This document shows positions 8,779 through 16,979 of a DNA stretch of 64,000 nt, piece after piece. The stretch is from Pseudomonas koreensis (GTDB lineage Bacteria > Pseudomonadota > Gammaproteobacteria > Pseudomonadales > Pseudomonadaceae). Position numbers and translations under genes: made by a program. Location: positions 186,001 to 250,000 of the forward strand of contig NZ_JAAQYM010000007.1 in NCBI RefSeq assembly GCF_012986595.1. The letters are read 5' to 3'. The number at the start of each line of letters is the position of its first letter. The first letter of the stretch is position 1. The notes below the pieces were generated by a model. That model saw nothing but the letters and a program-made list of their open reading frames with translations. It was not told where the DNA came from and did no database searches.

Positions 8779-10194
8779 TCACAGACTGCCCACCAGTTTC
8801 CCGCCCATCATCCGCCGCCGATAGGCGCTGTCTCGACTGGCCAGCCAGAAGTACAGCGGCGAGGTCACCAGCAGGCCCACCAGCCACGACAGGTCCGCGC
8901 CGTTGATGTGCGCCGACACCGGGCCGACGTACAGCGGGGTGTTCATGAACGGGATCTGCACGGCGATGCCGATGGCGTAAGCCAGTAGCGCCTGCGGGTT
9001 GTAGCGTCCGTAGATACCGCCGTCGACCTGGAAGATCGACTGAATGTCGTACTTGCCCTTGTGGATGGCGTAGAAGTCGATCAGGTTGATCGCCGTCCAC
9101 GGCACCAATACCACCAGCAGCACCAGCACCATGTCGACGAAGTGGCCGATGAAGTCCTTCGATGCGCCGACTGCGGCGAAGCAGCAGGCCAGCAGAACGA
9201 TGATCGAGATCACTGCGCGGCTTTTGGCGGTGGGGATCCAGCGGTAGGCGAAGGTCTGCACCAGGGTGATCAGCGACAACACCGCGCCGTACAGGTTAAG
9301 GGCGTTGTGGCTGATCACGCTGAGCAGGAACAGCACCAGCATCAGCGGGCCGATGGAGCCGGTGGCGAGTTTGACCGCGTCCATGGTGTCCATGCCCACC
9401 GGTGTCGCCAGCACGGCGACGGCACCGAAGATGAACGCCAGACTCGAGCCCAGTGCCGAGCCCAGGTATGTCGTCCAGAACGTCGACGAAACTTTGACGT
9501 CCGCCGGCAAGTAACGCGAATAGTCGGACACGTAAGGGGCAAACGCGATCTGCCACAGCGCGGCCAGCGACACGGTGGCGAGCCAGCCGGACAGGTTGAA
9601 GCTGCCGCGGGTGAGGAAGTCATCGGTTTGAATATGGGTGAAGATGTAGCCGAAACCGACGGCGATGCCGATCCCCAGCACCCAGGTGCCCATGCGGTTG
9701 AGCACGTGGATGAAGCGGTAGCCGATGATGCCGATGATCCCCGAACCGAGGGCGCCGATCACGATACCGACCGGCACCGGCACGCTGTCGACCACGCCAT
9801 GCAGCGACTTGCCGGCAAGGACGATGTTGGAAGCGAAAAAGCCGATGTACATGACGCCGGCAATCAGCACCACCAGCAGGGCGCCGAGCGAGCCGAACTG
9901 CGCACGACTCTGGATCATCTGCGGAATGCCCATCTGCGGGCCTTGCGCCGAGTGCAGCGCCATCAGCACGCCGCCGACCAGGTGACCGACCAGAATGGCG
10001 ACGATGCCCCACACCAGGTTCAGGTGGAACAACTGCACGCCCAGCGCGCCGGTCACGATCGGCAATGGCGCGATATTGCCGCCGAACCACAGCGTGAACA
10101 GATCCCTGACCTTTCCGTGGCGATCTTCGGGGGGCACATAGCCTATCGTGTGTTTTTCAATGAGCGGGGCGGATGTTGTTGCAGAGGTGGACAT
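8779..10194 (-). CDS. NCS1-family purine/pyrimidine-type permease (first copy)
   Basis: A 471-residue inner-membrane permease with about 12 hydrophobic segments. Family landmarks include the N-terminal FTLWFGGNIAPLPIV, the long GWLATVSLAALWQIAFAPYV region followed by D-Y-S-R-Y, and INLIDFYAI near the C-terminus. The start at 10194 is preceded by TTGGAG; an upstream in-frame Met at 10260 has no ribosome site. NCS1 proteins import nucleobases, hydantoins, allantoin, thiamine or similar N-heterocycles. It diverges from a LysR gene and flanks a monooxygenase/RidA/hydrolase cluster, so it probably imports that cluster's substrate. A close paralogue lies at 50115. Confidence 0.88.
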   Translation of the reverse strand: MSTSATTSAPLIEKHTIGYVPPEDRHGKVRDLFTLWFGGNIAPLPIVTGALGVQLFHLNLVWGIVAILVGHLVGGVLMALHSAQGPQMGIPQMIQSRAQFGSLGALLVVLIAGVMYIGFFASNIVLAGKSLHGVVDSVPVPVGIVIGALGSGIIGIIGYRFIHVLNRMGTWVLGIGIAVGFGYIFTHIQTDDFLTRGSFNLSGWLATVSLAALWQIAFAPYVSDYSRYLPADVKVSSTFWTTYLGSALGSSLAFIFGAVAVLATPVGMDTMDAVKLATGSIGPLMLVLFLLSVISHNALNLYGAVLSLITLVQTFAYRWIPTAKSRAVISIIVLLACCFAAVGASKDFIGHFVDMVLVLLVVLVPWTAINLIDFYAIHKGKYDIQSIFQVDGGIYGRYNPQALLAYAIGIAVQIPFMNTPLYVGPVSAHINGADLSWLVGLLVTSPLYFWLASRDSAYRRRMMGGKLVGSL

Positions 10195-10402
10195 GACGAA
10201 CTCCAAGGCAAGGATGAGTACGTGGACGTACTTCGGTAAGCGCCGACACGGACGGCGCATTTCTTGTTGAAGCGATCATGTGCAAAGGCCCGGGATAGAT
10301 AAATTAGTAAGTTTGTTGCTTCAGACCTTAAAAAATATATGCCCCGGGTGACGCGTAGCTCCGGTATGTTCAGGCTTCACTCTTTTCTGGATTTACACAG
10401 TC

Positions 10403-10507
10403 CTGTGGTGAGGGGATTCATCCCCGATGGGCTGCGAAGCGGCCCCTCTGTTGACTTTAAAAACAGGGGCTGCTGCGCACCCCATCGGGGATGAATCCCC
10501 TCGCCAC
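10403..10507. repeat. REP palindrome pair (GGGGATTCATCCCC family)
   Basis: A long inverted repeat: the left arm TGTGGTGAGGGGATTCATCC continues into CCCGATGGG, and the right arm is CCCATCGGGG then GATGAATCCCC and TCGCCACA. About 40 bases of inner, less paired sequence lie between. It sits in the divergent region between the permease and LysR genes, just upstream of the LysR ribosome site. It keeps an artificial 16-codon N-terminal extension of the LysR frame open, so the true LysR start is the Met at 10539. Confidence 0.85.
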
Positions 10508-10538
10508 AAAAGCGTTGTCTCATTTGCAGAGGTTTTAT

Positions 10539-11450
10539 ATGGCCGCCTACAACCTGCGCCAGCTCAAATACTTCGTCACCACCGCCGATTGCGGCAGCGT
10601 CGCCGAAGCCTCGCGCAAGCTCTATATCGCCCAGCCGTCGGTGTCGACCGCGATCAAGCATCTGGAGGAAAGCTTCGGCGTGCAGCTGTTTATCCGCCAT
10701 CACGCCCAGGGCGTATCGCTGACGCCCAGCGGTTCGCGGTTCTATCGCAAGGCGCTGGAGTTGCTGCGGGTGGCGCATGAGTTCGAGCAGAACGCGCTGG
10801 CTGACAACGACGTGGTCTCGGGGCAGATCGATATCGGCTGTTTCGAAACGGTGGCACCGTTGTATCTGCCGCGCCTGATCGCCGGATTCAAGGAACGTTG
10901 GCCGGGGGTGGAAATCCGCATTCGCGATGGCGAACAACAGGAACTGGTGCAGGCGCTGACCGCCGGCAGCATCGATGTGGCGATGCTGTTCGAACATGAG
11001 CTCGACACCACTATCGAAACCACGCCGCTGATGCCGCCGCAACAGCCTTACGCCTTGCTGCCAGCCGATCACCGCTTTGCACAACAGGCAAAAGTCTCGC
11101 TGCACGATCTGGTGCTGGAACCGATGATCCTGCTCGACGTGGTGCCCAGCCGCACCTACTTCGTGAGCATCTTCGAGGAGCGCGGACTGACGCCGCACAT
11201 CGTCTTCAGCTCGCCGTCGATCGAGATGGTGCGCGGCATGGTCGGGCGCGGTTTCGGCTTTTCGATTCTGGTGACCCGACCGTTTGGCGAATACACCTAC
11301 GACGGGCAGAAAGTGGTGTGCGTGCCACTGGCCGAAGACGTCACCGGTTCAGGCTTGTCGGCTGCGTGGCTGCGCCGGGTACAACTGACCAAACCGGTGC
11401 AGTTGTTCGTCGATCACTGCCGAGAAGAGCTGGCCCGACTGCACGCCTGA
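10539..11450 (+). CDS. LysR-family transcriptional regulator of the permease/hydrolase cluster
   Basis: A 303-residue LysR protein: N-terminal HTH (LRQLKYFVTTADCGS, S-R-K-L-Y-I-A-Q-P-S-V-S-T-A-I-K-H-L-E) and a co-inducer domain. The start at 10539 has GCAGAGG 7-13 bases upstream; an earlier in-frame ATG at 10491 falls inside a REP element. It is divergent from the NCS1 permease gene and convergent with the argE-like operon, ending 25 bp from it. It is the obvious candidate regulator for both. Confidence 0.88.
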   Translation: MAAYNLRQLKYFVTTADCGSVAEASRKLYIAQPSVSTAIKHLEESFGVQLFIRHHAQGVSLTPSGSRFYRKALELLRVAHEFEQNALADNDVVSGQIDIGCFETVAPLYLPRLIAGFKERWPGVEIRIRDGEQQELVQALTAGSIDVAMLFEHELDTTIETTPLMPPQQPYALLPADHRFAQQAKVSLHDLVLEPMILLDVVPSRTYFVSIFEERGLTPHIVFSSPSIEMVRGMVGRGFGFSILVTRPFGEYTYDGQKVVCVPLAEDVTGSGLSAAWLRRVQLTKPVQLFVDHCREELARLHA

Positions 11451-11474
11451 AGGCCGGCAGTCAGGCCGAACGGA

Positions 11475-12623
11475 TCAAGCGCGAATCGAGGTCAGCATCC
11501 GTTGCAGCATCGCGTCGCAGGCATCCAGTTGCGCACGACTGACAAACTCATCGGGCTTGTGCCCCTGGTCCATGCTGCCGGGGCCGCAGACCACGGTGGG
11601 AATACCCGCCGCATCGAACAGTCCACCCTCGGTGCCGAACGCCACCGTGCCGAATTCCCCTGAACCGCAGAACGCGGCAATCAGCCGCGCTGCCTCACTC
11701 CGTGCATCGGTGGCCAGGCCAGGATAGGCCGACAATTCACTGAAGCGAATCGCGCTGTGCGCACTCACCGCCCGCATGCGCGGCAGTATTTGTTGCTCGG
11801 CGTAGGCCTGCAACTGCTGCGCGACCTGCGCCGGATCCTGCGAGGGCAGGGCGCGGATCTCGAAGTCGAAGCGGCAATCGGCAGGAACGATGTTCAGCGC
11901 CTTGCCGCCGCTGATCACCCCGGTCTGCACCGTGCTGTAGGGTGGGTCGAAACGACTGTCGTGATGCTCGGGCGCTTGCAGTTGCCGGCCGATGCGCCCC
12001 AGCTCGCCGATCAGTTCGGCGGCGTACTCGATGGCGTTGACCCCCAGCGGCGCGTACGCCGAATGACACGGATGACCGTGCACGTCGCAGCGCATCGCCA
12101 GTTTGCCTTTATGGCCGAGCACCGGTTTCAGTTCGGTGGGTTCACCGATGATGCACAGCAGCGGTTTGACCGGGCGCTGTTGCAGCTCGGCGAGCAACGA
12201 GCGCACACCGAGACAGCCGACTTCTTCGTCGTAGGACAGGGCGATGTGCACCGGCCTGCGCAGTTCAGTCGCCACCAGTGCCGGCACCAGCGCCAGCACG
12301 CAGGCGATGTAGCCCTTCATGTCCGCCGTGCCGCGTCCGAACAGCTTGCCGTCGTGCTCGCTGAGTTCGAACGGCGCAACGGTCCACGGTTGACCGTCGA
12401 CCGGCACCACATCGGTGTGGCCCGAGAGCACGATGCCCGGTTGATCGGCCGGGCCAATGGTGGCGAACAGGTTGGCCTTGCTGCGCTCGGCGTTGTAGAT
12501 CAACTCGCACGGCACGTCGAAACCGGCGAGGTAGTCGCGTACGAACTCGATCAACTGCAAGTTGGATTCGCGGCTGGTGGTGTCGAACCCCACCAGCGTC
12601 TTGAGCAACGCGACGCTGTTCAT
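11475..12623 (-). CDS. argE: M20 peptidase-family deacylase, acetylornithine deacetylase-like
   Basis: A 382-residue M20 metallohydrolase with its ligands in place: His69 and Asp71 in SGHTDVVPVDG, Asp101 in GTADMKG, Glu133/Glu134 in SYDEEVG, Glu161 in IGEPTE, and a late His in DQGHKPDEF. Similarity is to ArgE, which removes acetyl from N-acetylornithine. Here the gene is the last of an operon with DUF1028, RidA and a flavoprotein monooxygenase and beside an NCS1 permease, so cleavage of a different N-acyl or N-carbamoyl intermediate is more likely than arginine biosynthesis. It overlaps the DUF1028 gene by four bases (ATGA). Confidence 0.82.
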   Translation of the reverse strand: MNSVALLKTLVGFDTTSRESNLQLIEFVRDYLAGFDVPCELIYNAERSKANLFATIGPADQPGIVLSGHTDVVPVDGQPWTVAPFELSEHDGKLFGRGTADMKGYIACVLALVPALVATELRRPVHIALSYDEEVGCLGVRSLLAELQQRPVKPLLCIIGEPTELKPVLGHKGKLAMRCDVHGHPCHSAYAPLGVNAIEYAAELIGELGRIGRQLQAPEHHDSRFDPPYSTVQTGVISGGKALNIVPADCRFDFEIRALPSQDPAQVAQQLQAYAEQQILPRMRAVSAHSAIRFSELSAYPGLATDARSEAARLIAAFCGSGEFGTVAFGTEGGLFDAAGIPTVVCGPGSMDQGHKPDEFVSRAQLDACDAMLQRMLTSIRA

Positions 12624-13297
12624 CGATCATCACCGGCAACGCCATAGCCCGGCGCCTTGGCCGGGTCGAGCGCGCGGTCGATGTAGTCCTGCAACTGCGG
12701 TTGATAGGCGTCCCAGAGCTTTTGCAACTGACCGATCGGGTCTTCGTCGGCCCAGTCGACGCGCAAATTGACGATAGGCCAGGTCTGTTCGCCAACCACC
12801 ACCACGGCCGCTGAATGCACCGGTCCGGCTTCGCCGCCGAGGGCTTGCGCGGCGTGCAGAGCCTTGAGCAAGCGGTCGGCCAGTTGGCCTTCGCCGTCTT
12901 CAAAAGCACGGACCATCGCCTCGATCACCGCACGTCCGGCGAGCATGTTGCCGGCGGCCACGCATTGTTCGCCGCAGACTGCGTTGTGCACGCCGAGGGT
13001 CTGGGCGCCGCTGAAATGCGCGGTCTGGCCGAGGTGGTTGATTGCAGTGATCTGCCGGTACTGGCTGTAGCCGTTGCGGGTCAGGACTTTGTCCAGCGCC
13101 GCGTCGGGCGCCAGGCCTTGCTCGATCAGCGCGAGGACTTCGGGGCCGAGGGACGGCAGGGTGATGTTCTGGCTCGATACCGCGCCGACGCCCGGCAGCA
13201 GCCACGGACAGCGCGCGCCGACGGCGATGCTGGAGGAACTGATGGCGACCCCGAACTGGCCGGTTTCGGCGCAACGGGCTGCGATTGAAAAGGTCAT
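12620..13297 (-). CDS. DUF1028 family protein
   Basis: A 225-residue protein beginning MTFSIAARCAETGQFGVAIS, the unmistakable N-terminus of DUF1028, a family related in fold to N-terminal-nucleophile hydrolases. It also contains A-V-C-G-E-Q-C-V-A-A-G-N-M and a C-terminal aspartate-rich segment with W-P-I-V-N-L-R-V-D. Its biochemical role is unknown. It is translationally coupled to the M20 hydrolase gene downstream, and 64 bp separate it from the RidA gene upstream, which suggests successive steps of one hydrolytic/deaminating route. Confidence 0.85.
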   Translation of the reverse strand: MTFSIAARCAETGQFGVAISSSSIAVGARCPWLLPGVGAVSSQNITLPSLGPEVLALIEQGLAPDAALDKVLTRNGYSQYRQITAINHLGQTAHFSGAQTLGVHNAVCGEQCVAAGNMLAGRAVIEAMVRAFEDGEGQLADRLLKALHAAQALGGEAGPVHSAAVVVVGEQTWPIVNLRVDWADEDPIGQLQKLWDAYQPQLQDYIDRALDPAKAPGYGVAGDDR

Positions 13298-13361
13298 GGT
13301 CTAACTCCTTGTGTGTCTGGGCCGGCCTCTTCGCGAGCAGGCCGCGACTCGGTCTGCCGAC

Positions 13362-13778
13362 TTATTCGGGAATCACCGCCACCACATCAATCTCCATCAG
13401 CCACTGCGGTTGCCCCAGCGCCGACACCACCAGCCCGGTGGAGATCGGGAACACGCCTTTGAGCCATTTGCCGACTTCCTGATACACCGGCTCGCGGTAG
13501 CGCGGGTCGATCAGGTAGGTGGTGGTCTTGACGATGTGGCTCATGTCGCTGCCGGCTTCTTCAAGCAGTTGCTTGACGTTGCGCATGGCCTGTTCGGCCT
13601 GGGCACGCGGATCGCCGAGGCCCACCAGATTGCCGTCGAAATCGGTGCCGACCTGACCACGGACATACACGGTATTGCCGGCGCGCACGGCCTGGCACAG
13701 GTCGTTGTCCAGGGTCTGGTTAGGGTAGGTGTCCTTGGTGTTGAACATACGGATGCGGGTGTGGGTTGGCTTGCTCAT
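13362..13778 (-). CDS. RidA (YjgF/YER057c/UK114) family protein
   Basis: A 138-residue RidA-fold protein with R-x-G-x-V-Y-V-R-G-Q-V-G-T-D near residue 32 and the Arg-containing T-T-Y-L-I-D-P-R-Y-R region. RidA proteins hydrolyse reactive enamines and imines made by dehydratases or oxidases; cluster-encoded members (compare RutC in pyrimidine breakdown) act on pathway intermediates. It lies between the monooxygenase and DUF1028 genes, so it probably deaminates a product of the flavoenzyme. The Met at 13778 is the only good start. Confidence 0.85.
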   Translation of the reverse strand: MSKPTHTRIRMFNTKDTYPNQTLDNDLCQAVRAGNTVYVRGQVGTDFDGNLVGLGDPRAQAEQAMRNVKQLLEEAGSDMSHIVKTTTYLIDPRYREPVYQEVGKWLKGVFPISTGLVVSALGQPQWLMEIDVVAVIPE

Positions 13779-13836
13779 GTACAGCTCCAGACAGTGGCGG
13801 CGACGGTGCGCTGAACACCGCCGCGAAAGAGGGAAA

Positions 13837-15156
13837 TCAGGCGTCGACGGTGTCGGCGGCTTTCATGTTGGCGGTGCAATGCAGGGCCGCTTCACGCTGC
13901 TCGGCATCCTGGTAGTCGAGGTATTTGCGCTGGGTGGCGATGTGGTCGGCCACGTGTTTAGCGTCGTGCCACACGCCCCAGATGAACGACGAGCCGCGCC
14001 GTGACTGCCATGGCAGCCCGAGGAAATACACCCCCGGCTCACTGGACACGCCGCGCTGGTGCTGCGGTTTGCCCTTGTCATCAAAGGCCGCGACTTGCAG
14101 CCAGGAATAATCCACGGCAAACCCGGTGGCCCAGATGATCGAGGTGATACAGGCTTCGGCCAGATCCAGGTCGACCAGCGGATGTTTCACGCACTCCGGG
14201 TCCGGATACGTCTCGCGCGCTTCAGGTTCTAGCGGCAGGTCGAGACCGTTGCGCTCGATGTAGGCGTCGGCGGCATCCAGCAGGGCGAGATAGTTGTCAT
14301 CGCCACGTTTGAGGTTGTCGACCAGGTCCTGCTTGAAGGTCACCACGCCGTGATTGAACGACTCGGTGACGCCGACCAGGGTCATGCCACGATGGGCCAG
14401 GCCACGGAAGTCGATGGTGCGCCCGCCATGCGCGCCGCTGACCGCGATGGTCACGTGCTCGCGGCCGGGTTTCATTGCCGCCTGATCCCACTCGCCGAGC
14501 ACCCCCAGCCACCAGCAGAAATCGCGGTTGCGATAGGCACGTGGCGGACGGTCGTGGGCGCCCACCGAGAGGTAGACCGGCTTGCCGGAACGCTGCAGTT
14601 CATCGGCGATCTGCACGCCGGACGAACCGGCACCCACCACCAGCACCGCGCCTGCAGGCAATTGCTGCGGGTTGCGATAGTCAGCGGAGTGGATCTGCAG
14701 CAGGCGCGGGTCTTGCGGGGCGATCGGCGGGATCACCGGGCGCTGGAACGGGCCGGTCGCCGCGACCACGCGGCTGGCCTCGATTACCCCCTCGGAGGTC
14801 TCGACGGTGAAGCCCGGACGACCGACATTGCGCACCACGCTTTTGACTTCGACGCCGGTGCGGATCGGCGCGTTGAATTTCTTCGCATAGGCTTCGAAGT
14901 AGTCCGCTACGCGCTCTTTAGGGGCGAACCCGTCGGGATCGACATCATCGAATTCCAGCCCCGGAAAGCGGTCGTGCCACGCCGGACCGTTGGCGACCAA
15001 CGAGTCCCAGCGTCCGGTGCGCCAGCGTTCGGCAATGCGGCTGCGTTCCAGCACCAGGTGCGGCACACCAAGTTTGCTCAGGTGCTCGCTCATCGCCACA
15101 CCCGCCTGTCCGGCGCCCACTACAAGCGTGTCTGTTTTTATTATTTCAGTGGTCAT
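13837..15156 (-). CDS. FAD/NAD(P)H-dependent monooxygenase (FMO-like)
   Basis: A 439-residue flavoprotein with two Rossmann motifs, VVGAGQAG near residue 12 for FAD and VVGAGSSG near residue 173 for NAD(P)H. It also has a linker ending Q-I-H-S-A-D-Y-R, comparable to the FMO/BVMO fingerprint, and a C-terminal WATGF motif. This is the bacterial FMO / YUCCA-like group, which oxygenates nitrogen or carbon of small molecules. It is the first gene of the operon leading to RidA, DUF1028 and the M20 hydrolase, so it probably performs the initial oxidation. The substrate cannot be read from sequence. Confidence 0.87.
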   Translation of the reverse strand: MTTEIIKTDTLVVGAGQAGVAMSEHLSKLGVPHLVLERSRIAERWRTGRWDSLVANGPAWHDRFPGLEFDDVDPDGFAPKERVADYFEAYAKKFNAPIRTGVEVKSVVRNVGRPGFTVETSEGVIEASRVVAATGPFQRPVIPPIAPQDPRLLQIHSADYRNPQQLPAGAVLVVGAGSSGVQIADELQRSGKPVYLSVGAHDRPPRAYRNRDFCWWLGVLGEWDQAAMKPGREHVTIAVSGAHGGRTIDFRGLAHRGMTLVGVTESFNHGVVTFKQDLVDNLKRGDDNYLALLDAADAYIERNGLDLPLEPEARETYPDPECVKHPLVDLDLAEACITSIIWATGFAVDYSWLQVAAFDDKGKPQHQRGVSSEPGVYFLGLPWQSRRGSSFIWGVWHDAKHVADHIATQRKYLDYQDAEQREAALHCTANMKAADTVDA

Positions 15157-15341
15157 TTCTACATCCTTCCTGGCAAGGCAAGTGGATTCGGATCGCTTCA
15201 GGCTTGTCCGTTTTGCTTGCGGTCAGACTAGGCAGGAGGGGGGTATCGGTAAAATATTATTAAGCTGGGATGTGAATACAAATTGCTGAAGCAGAAGGGT
15301 GAAGCCCAGTAAAACCGGGGCTTACAGGGCTAGGGAAGGGT

Positions 15342-15367
15342 TGTCCCGGGCGTGAAAACCCGGGACA
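15342..15367 (-). terminator. Hairpin terminator after the radical SAM gene
   Basis: Perfect 9-bp arms TGTCCCGGG / CCCGGGACA with an 8-base loop, 48 bases past the radical SAM stop on the minus strand. The following U content is weak, so factor-independent termination is probable but not certain. Confidence 0.55.
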
Positions 15368-15414
15368 GAGAGGGAAAATATTGCCTGCAAGGATGACCAG
15401 CGCTGCGTCTGCGC

Positions 15415-16878
15415 TCAGCTCAAGCGACTCGGCGCGATACCCAGCAGCCCGGTCAGCGTGTTCATGATCGCCTGCTGCCGCGCGCGATTGGCCTGGTGCT
15501 CGGCTTCGGCGGTGGCAACATCGGCGGCGCAATGTGGACAGATCACCTCGTGCGGATAGATGTACTGCAAGCAGCTGCGGCACAGGCTCAGTTGCGGGGC
15601 GATCCGGCCTTGCTCCGGAGACTGCTGGCCCTGATTGATCCACGCCAGTTTGATCACCTGACCGCTGTCACTGACGCTGCTGACCTTCTCGCCGTTGTCG
15701 ATGCGTTCGGTGATCAAGTCGAAACGGCCGACTGCAAACGACTTCTGCGCCGCGTCCTCGACCTTGACGATGCGCTCGCGCAGCCCGCGCTTCTGCAGCT
15801 CCAGCGTGCGGTAATGGCAGTAGGGGTTGTTGCCGGGTTTGCCGAGCAGCGAATGCGAAGTCCAGGTGCAACCGCCGCGACAGACATCGTTGTAATAACA
15901 GCCACGGCAGTAACCCCACATGTCATCCACCGAGCGCAAGCGGCCGAAATGCATGCCTTCGCTGTAGTGCCAGATGTCGTGCAGGCTCATGTTGCGCACG
16001 TTGCCCCCGGAGAAGCCGACGGTCGCCAGTGACGGGCAGCCCTTGACGGTGCCGTCGGCTTCCAGCGCGAGGACGGTCTGGCCGGCGGCGCAACCGGTCC
16101 AGTGCACACGTTCGTCACCGAAGCCGCGCCACAAGTGTTCATACGGGCCGTAATAACCGATGTTGTTGCCGACGTTCATCAGCAGGCCGCGGTCGACGCC
16201 TTCGCGGTACAGCCGCGCCAGCAACGGCATCACTTCCAGCAGTTGATAGGGTTGCAGCAGCAACTCCGGGTGATCCACCGCGTTGCCCATGGCAACGGTG
16301 ATCTGGATCTGCCAGTGGGTGGCGCCGAGTTCGATGATGGTGTCCATCAGCGCCGGCAAGTCGGGCAATGTGGCGGCACCGATCTGGGTGTTGACGCTCA
16401 CCGCCAGCCCCGAGGCCTTGGCCCGGCGCAGGGTGTCCACGGCCTTGTCGAACGAGCCGGGTACGTTGCGCACCGCATCGTGCAGCGGGGCGAGGCCGTC
16501 CAGGGAAATGCCCACGCCGTCGAGCCCGGCATCCACCGCCGCCTGCATCTTCGCCGGGGTCAGGTTGCGCCCGCCGGTCTGGATCGCGCAGTACATGCCA
16601 TGGTCGTGAATGGCCTTGATCAGTTGCGTCCAGTCCTTGCGCAGATAGGCTTCGCCGCCGATCAGGGTGATCTCGCGGGTGCCGAGTGCGGCCAGCGAGT
16701 CGATGACGTCAAGGCACTCGCGGGTGTTGAGTTCGTCCGGCCGTCGATGCCCCGCGCGGGAGCCGCAATGCAGGCATTTCAAGTCGCAGGCCAAGGTGAT
16801 CTCCCAGACCACGTGCACCGGCACGTAGCGTTTGAGATCGGTGTCGCTGAGGTAACGGGCAGGGCGCACGTCTGACAT
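15415..16878 (-). CDS. Radical SAM/SPASM maturase with C-terminal zinc ribbon (GDL-peptide-associated type)
   Basis: A 487-residue protein. The radical SAM site is Cys31-x3-Cys35-x2-Cys38 (CDLKCLHC), followed by the usual IGGEAYLR and ISLDG segments. A SPASM domain follows with Cys263, Cys281, and the cluster Cys324/327/333/337 (CRGCYYNDVCRGGC) plus Cys354, enough to bind two auxiliary 4Fe-4S clusters. The tail adds a CxxC...CxxC ribbon (433/436/447/450) and ends in a charged helix. SPASM proteins modify peptides or proteins. Three GDL-domain proteins are encoded immediately upstream on the same strand, matching a family I remember being labelled GDL-motif-peptide-associated maturase (not searched). 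It lies 101 bp after the last of them, behind a hairpin. Confidence 0.88.
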   Translation of the reverse strand: MSDVRPARYLSDTDLKRYVPVHVVWEITLACDLKCLHCGSRAGHRRPDELNTRECLDVIDSLAALGTREITLIGGEAYLRKDWTQLIKAIHDHGMYCAIQTGGRNLTPAKMQAAVDAGLDGVGISLDGLAPLHDAVRNVPGSFDKAVDTLRRAKASGLAVSVNTQIGAATLPDLPALMDTIIELGATHWQIQITVAMGNAVDHPELLLQPYQLLEVMPLLARLYREGVDRGLLMNVGNNIGYYGPYEHLWRGFGDERVHWTGCAAGQTVLALEADGTVKGCPSLATVGFSGGNVRNMSLHDIWHYSEGMHFGRLRSVDDMWGYCRGCYYNDVCRGGCTWTSHSLLGKPGNNPYCHYRTLELQKRGLRERIVKVEDAAQKSFAVGRFDLITERIDNGEKVSSVSDSGQVIKLAWINQGQQSPEQGRIAPQLSLCRSCLQYIYPHEVICPHCAADVATAEAEHQANRARQQAIMNTLTGLLGIAPSRLS

Positions 16879-16940
16879 GGGACATCCTTGCGCACGGTGC
16901 CGTGCGCGCTACGAATGGATTGATCGCGGTTGAAAAGTCT

Positions 16941-16968
16941 CGGGCGAGATCCGTTGCGATCTCGCCCG
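16941..16968 (-). terminator. Attenuator-like hairpin between GDL protein gene and maturase gene
   Basis: Perfect 10-bp arms CGGGCGAGAT / ATCTCGCCCG with an 8-base loop, 12 bases after the stop of the 192-residue GDL protein, followed on the minus strand by AGACTTTTC. It looks like a partial intrinsic terminator that would lower maturase transcription relative to the upstream substrate genes. Confidence 0.55.
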
Positions 16969-16979
16969 GGGCTTGCCGG

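Noticed and set aside
10491..10538. N-terminal extension of the LysR protein starting at an ATG at 10491
   Set aside because: The codons lie inside a REP palindrome; the Met at 10539 has a ribosome site and starts the conserved LysR HTH.
13321..13348. REP-like GGCCTCTTCGCGAGCAGGCC upstream of the DUF1028 gene
   Set aside because: It looks like a single REP arm but has no partner and weak symmetry, so it is not listed as a repeat.
15157..15341. Possible small gene between the FMO and radical SAM genes
   Set aside because: No frame has a start, ribosome site and coding character; I treat it as promoter DNA of the FMO operon.
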